From positions 372,001-436,000 of the forward strand of contig NZ_JAEDAE010000001.1 of the NCBI RefSeq assembly GCF_016056375.1: DNA of 64,000 nucleotides, in the 5' to 3' direction. This DNA comes from Hymenobacter negativus (GTDB lineage: Bacteria > Bacteroidota > Bacteroidia > Cytophagales > Hymenobacteraceae). Position 1 is the first letter of the stretch. Each line of letters begins with the position of its first letter. Of the stretch, positions 61,990 through 64,000 are shown piece by piece. A program made the translations under genes and the position numbers. The notes under the pieces were generated by a model. The model was not told the DNA's origin. It did not search any database and worked only from the letters and a program-made list of their open reading frames with translations.

Positions 61990-64000
61990 CTAATGTACCC
62001 GCAGCTTGGCGAAGCTCAGCAACAGCACCTTCTCGCCCACTTCCTCAAACTGAATGGTGGCTTTAGTAGTACCCTGCTGGTTTTCCAGCGCGCTCACCGT
62101 GCCGAAGCCAAACTTTGCGTGTTCCACGCGCTGGCCGGTTTGCAGCTTGGAGGTATCGGAAGGCGCAAAGTCGGCCGGGGCTACGTATTTGGTGGCCTGT
62201 ACCTTGCGCGGTGGTGTCGGAATCAGGTTCGAGCGGCGCTCAAAGACGTGCTGAAACGGTGAGCCTTCGCCCGCGCCCGGCCCGGCGGCAAACTTAAAGT
62301 TGACGTACTGCGGGTCAATCTCATCTAAGAAGCGGCTTTTCTCGCAGCTGCGCAGGTTGCCCCACTGGTAGCGCGAGGTGGCGTAGCTCAGCGTGAGCTT
62401 CTTTTCGGCCCGCGTAATGGCCACGTAGAACAGGCGGCGCTCTTCCTCTAAATCGGCCCGTGATGTAATCATCATCTGGCTCGGGAAGAGGTTTTCTTCC
62501 ATGCCCACAATGTACACATTGCGGAATTCCAGGCCTTTAGCTGAGTGAATGGTCATCAGCGTTACGGCCTCGCCTTCCTGGGCGGCGTCCTTCAGGTCCG
62601 AATCCGTTACCAGCGCAATGTCTTGCAGGAACGCGCCGAGGCTTTTGTCTTCGCGCTCGGGGTCGTCCACGTATTCCTTGATGCCATTCAGCAACTCCTG
62701 AATGTTTTCGTAGCGCGAAAGGCCTTCGATGCTTTTATCCGCATAAAGCTCCTCCAGCATTCCGGAGTTCTTGGCAATGAATTTGGCTGCTTCAAAAGCA
62801 TCCTCCTTCTCGGCAACCACAATGTAGCTCTTAATCTTCTCAGCAAATCCCACCACCGGATTGCTCACGCGGGCCGGCATAAACTGGTCGGCATGGGCCA
62901 CTACTTCCCACAGCGTGTGGTTGGCTTCGTCGGCCGTGGTTATCAATTTGCTGATGGTGGTATCGCCAATTCCGCGCTTCGGATAATTAATTACCCGGCG
63001 AATGGCCTGCTCATCGTTTTGGTTGACCGTGAGCCGCAAATACGCCACCAAATCCTTGATTTCCTTGCGCTGATAAAACGACAGGCCGCCAACGATTTTA
63101 TATTTGATATTTAATTTTCGCAACGATTCTTCCATCGCGCGGCTTTGCGCGTTGGTGCGGTAGAGAATGGCAAAATCGTCGTACGACAAATGCCCGTTCA
63201 TCTTGTCCTCGAAGATGGAATTGGCCACCAGTTTGCCTTCCTCGTTATCCGAAGCGGCTTTGATAACCTCAATCAGCGTGCCGTCCTCATTCTCCGAAAA
63301 AACGTCCTTGCGCAATTGCGCTTGGTTATTTTTAATCACCGAATTAGCGGCCCACACAATATTTTTAGTGGAACGGTAATTCTGCTCCAGTTTAAATACC
63401 TGTAATTCGGGATAGTCCTTCTCGAAATTCAGAATATTCGAAATATCGGCGCCGCGGAAGGCGTAAATACTTTGCGCATCGTCGCCTACCACGCAGATAT
63501 TCCGTTCCTTAGCCGCGAGTTTGCGGGTAATTAAATACTGCGAATAGTTGGTGTCCTGATATTCGTCCACCATCACAAACCGGAACATATTCTGGTATTT
63601 GTTCAGAATGTCGGCGTGGTCCCGAAACAGCACGTTGGTATTAAACAGCAGGTCGTCGAAATCCATCGCGCCGGCCTTGAGGCAGCGTTGAAAATACTGC
63701 TGGTAGATAACGCCAATTTTGGGCCGCAGCGCCGCCTCGTCGTCGGCCTTGATAGCCGGGTCGTTCAGGTACTGGTTGTGCGAAATCAGCTTGTTCTTGG
63801 CGGCCGAAATGCGACCAAGTACCAAACTGGGCTTGTAGAGTTTGTCGTCGAGCTCCAGTTCTTTCACAATCTGCCCAATCAGGGTTTTCGAGTCCTGCGT
63901 ATCGTAGATGGTGAAGCTGCGGGGGAAACCAATTTTATCGGCCTCCGAGCGCAAAATTTTGGCAAAAACCGAGTGGAATGTGCCCATCCACAGGTTGCGG
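61990..64000 (-). CDS. pcrA: PcrA/UvrD-type DNA helicase (N-terminus outside window)
   Basis: About 670 visible residues of a superfamily 1A helicase; the Walker A motif lies beyond the right edge. Visible motifs are NLWMGTFHSVFAKIL (motif Ib), FVMVDEYQDTNYSQY (II), VVGDDAQSIYAFRGADI (III), VFKLEQNYRST (IV), VTLMTIHSAKGLEFRNVYIVGMEE (V) and RRLFYVAITRAEKKLTL (VI). A C-terminal Tudor-like domain (GQRVEHAKFGFGTVSALENQ) is typical of PcrA and binds RNA polymerase in Firmicutes. It acts in nucleotide excision repair and replication-fork maintenance. Confidence 0.94.
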   Translation of the reverse strand, partial: RNLWMGTFHSVFAKILRSEADKIGFPRSFTIYDTQDSKTLIGQIVKELELDDKLYKPSLVLGRISAAKNKLISHNQYLNDPAIKADDEAALRPKIGVIYQQYFQRCLKAGAMDFDDLLFNTNVLFRDHADILNKYQNMFRFVMVDEYQDTNYSQYLITRKLAAKERNICVVGDDAQSIYAFRGADISNILNFEKDYPELQVFKLEQNYRSTKNIVWAANSVIKNNQAQLRKDVFSENEDGTLIEVIKAASDNEEGKLVANSIFEDKMNGHLSYDDFAILYRTNAQSRAMEESLRKLNIKYKIVGGLSFYQRKEIKDLVAYLRLTVNQNDEQAIRRVINYPKRGIGDTTISKLITTADEANHTLWEVVAHADQFMPARVSNPVVGFAEKIKSYIVVAEKEDAFEAAKFIAKNSGMLEELYADKSIEGLSRYENIQELLNGIKEYVDDPEREDKSLGAFLQDIALVTDSDLKDAAQEGEAVTLMTIHSAKGLEFRNVYIVGMEENLFPSQMMITSRADLEEERRLFYVAITRAEKKLTLSYATSRYQWGNLRSCEKSRFLDEIDPQYVNFKFAAGPGAGEGSPFQHVFERRSNLIPTPPRKVQATKYVAPADFAPSDTSKLQTGQRVEHAKFGFGTVSALENQQGTTKATIQFEEVGEKVLLLSFAKLRVH

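Overview
This 64 kb window looks like chromosomal DNA of a high-GC member of the Bacteroidota, most likely a Hymenobacter-type Cytophagales bacterium. The basis is two type IX secretion cargo proteins (one type A and one type B C-terminal domain), several Bacteroidota-typical families (DUF4290, DUF4846, DUF4349, BatB/BatC, an OMP_b-brl TonB-dependent receptor, Omp85-like barrels), and -7 elements of the form TAnnTTTG. Most of the window is ordinary core genome. No prophage, transposase or CRISPR array was seen.

Layout. 1-8.2 kb: end of an unknown gene, a hotdog thioesterase, a DinB-like protein, a polytopic membrane protein, pyruvate dehydrogenase E1 beta, a low-GC orphan, a TPR/OmpA-like lipoprotein, a PspC-like protein, a family 2 glycosyltransferase and YbaB. 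8.3-19.6 kb: a type B T9SS cargo, hutH, hisS, a serine-hydrolase homologue without its catalytic residues, a TonB-dependent receptor and a MORN-type repeat protein. 19.7-23.6 kb: thiolase, batB-batC and three tRNA genes (Ser, Pro, Arg). 23.9-31.7 kb: a type A T9SS cargo, gyrB, ridA and the convergent ppk1/ppx pair. 31.8-36.9 kb: two outer-membrane barrel proteins; the second is a 1239-residue fusion of a degenerate metallophosphoesterase-like domain, a possible kinase-like middle and a barrel. 37-46.3 kb: accessory enzymes (flavin monooxygenase, sirtuin, PPOX, haloperoxidase-like hydrolase, two pirins, nitroreductase, HAD phosphatase) and a frameshifted YdjM-like gene. 46.3-48.8 kb: topA.

49.1-57.0 kb holds the most distinctive locus, a five-gene chemosensory operon. 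Its receptor has no membrane segment and carries eight near-identical 92-residue poly-HAMP units in front of an MCP signalling hairpin. It is followed by CheW, a CheY-like receiver, a short CheA without P2 and a CheC phosphatase; no CheR or CheB gene is seen. 57.1-64 kb: a ureohydrolase, a YvlD-type membrane protein, a DUF4349 lipoprotein, murA (Asp in place of the fosfomycin-target Cys), a DUF4290 protein and the 3' part of a PcrA/UvrD helicase.

A second theme is small dispersed repeats between genes. There are several families of 77-192 bp elements with 24-42 bp inverted ends and no coding capacity, some with a built-in terminator-like hairpin. Two copies of the largest family sit between convergent gene pairs.
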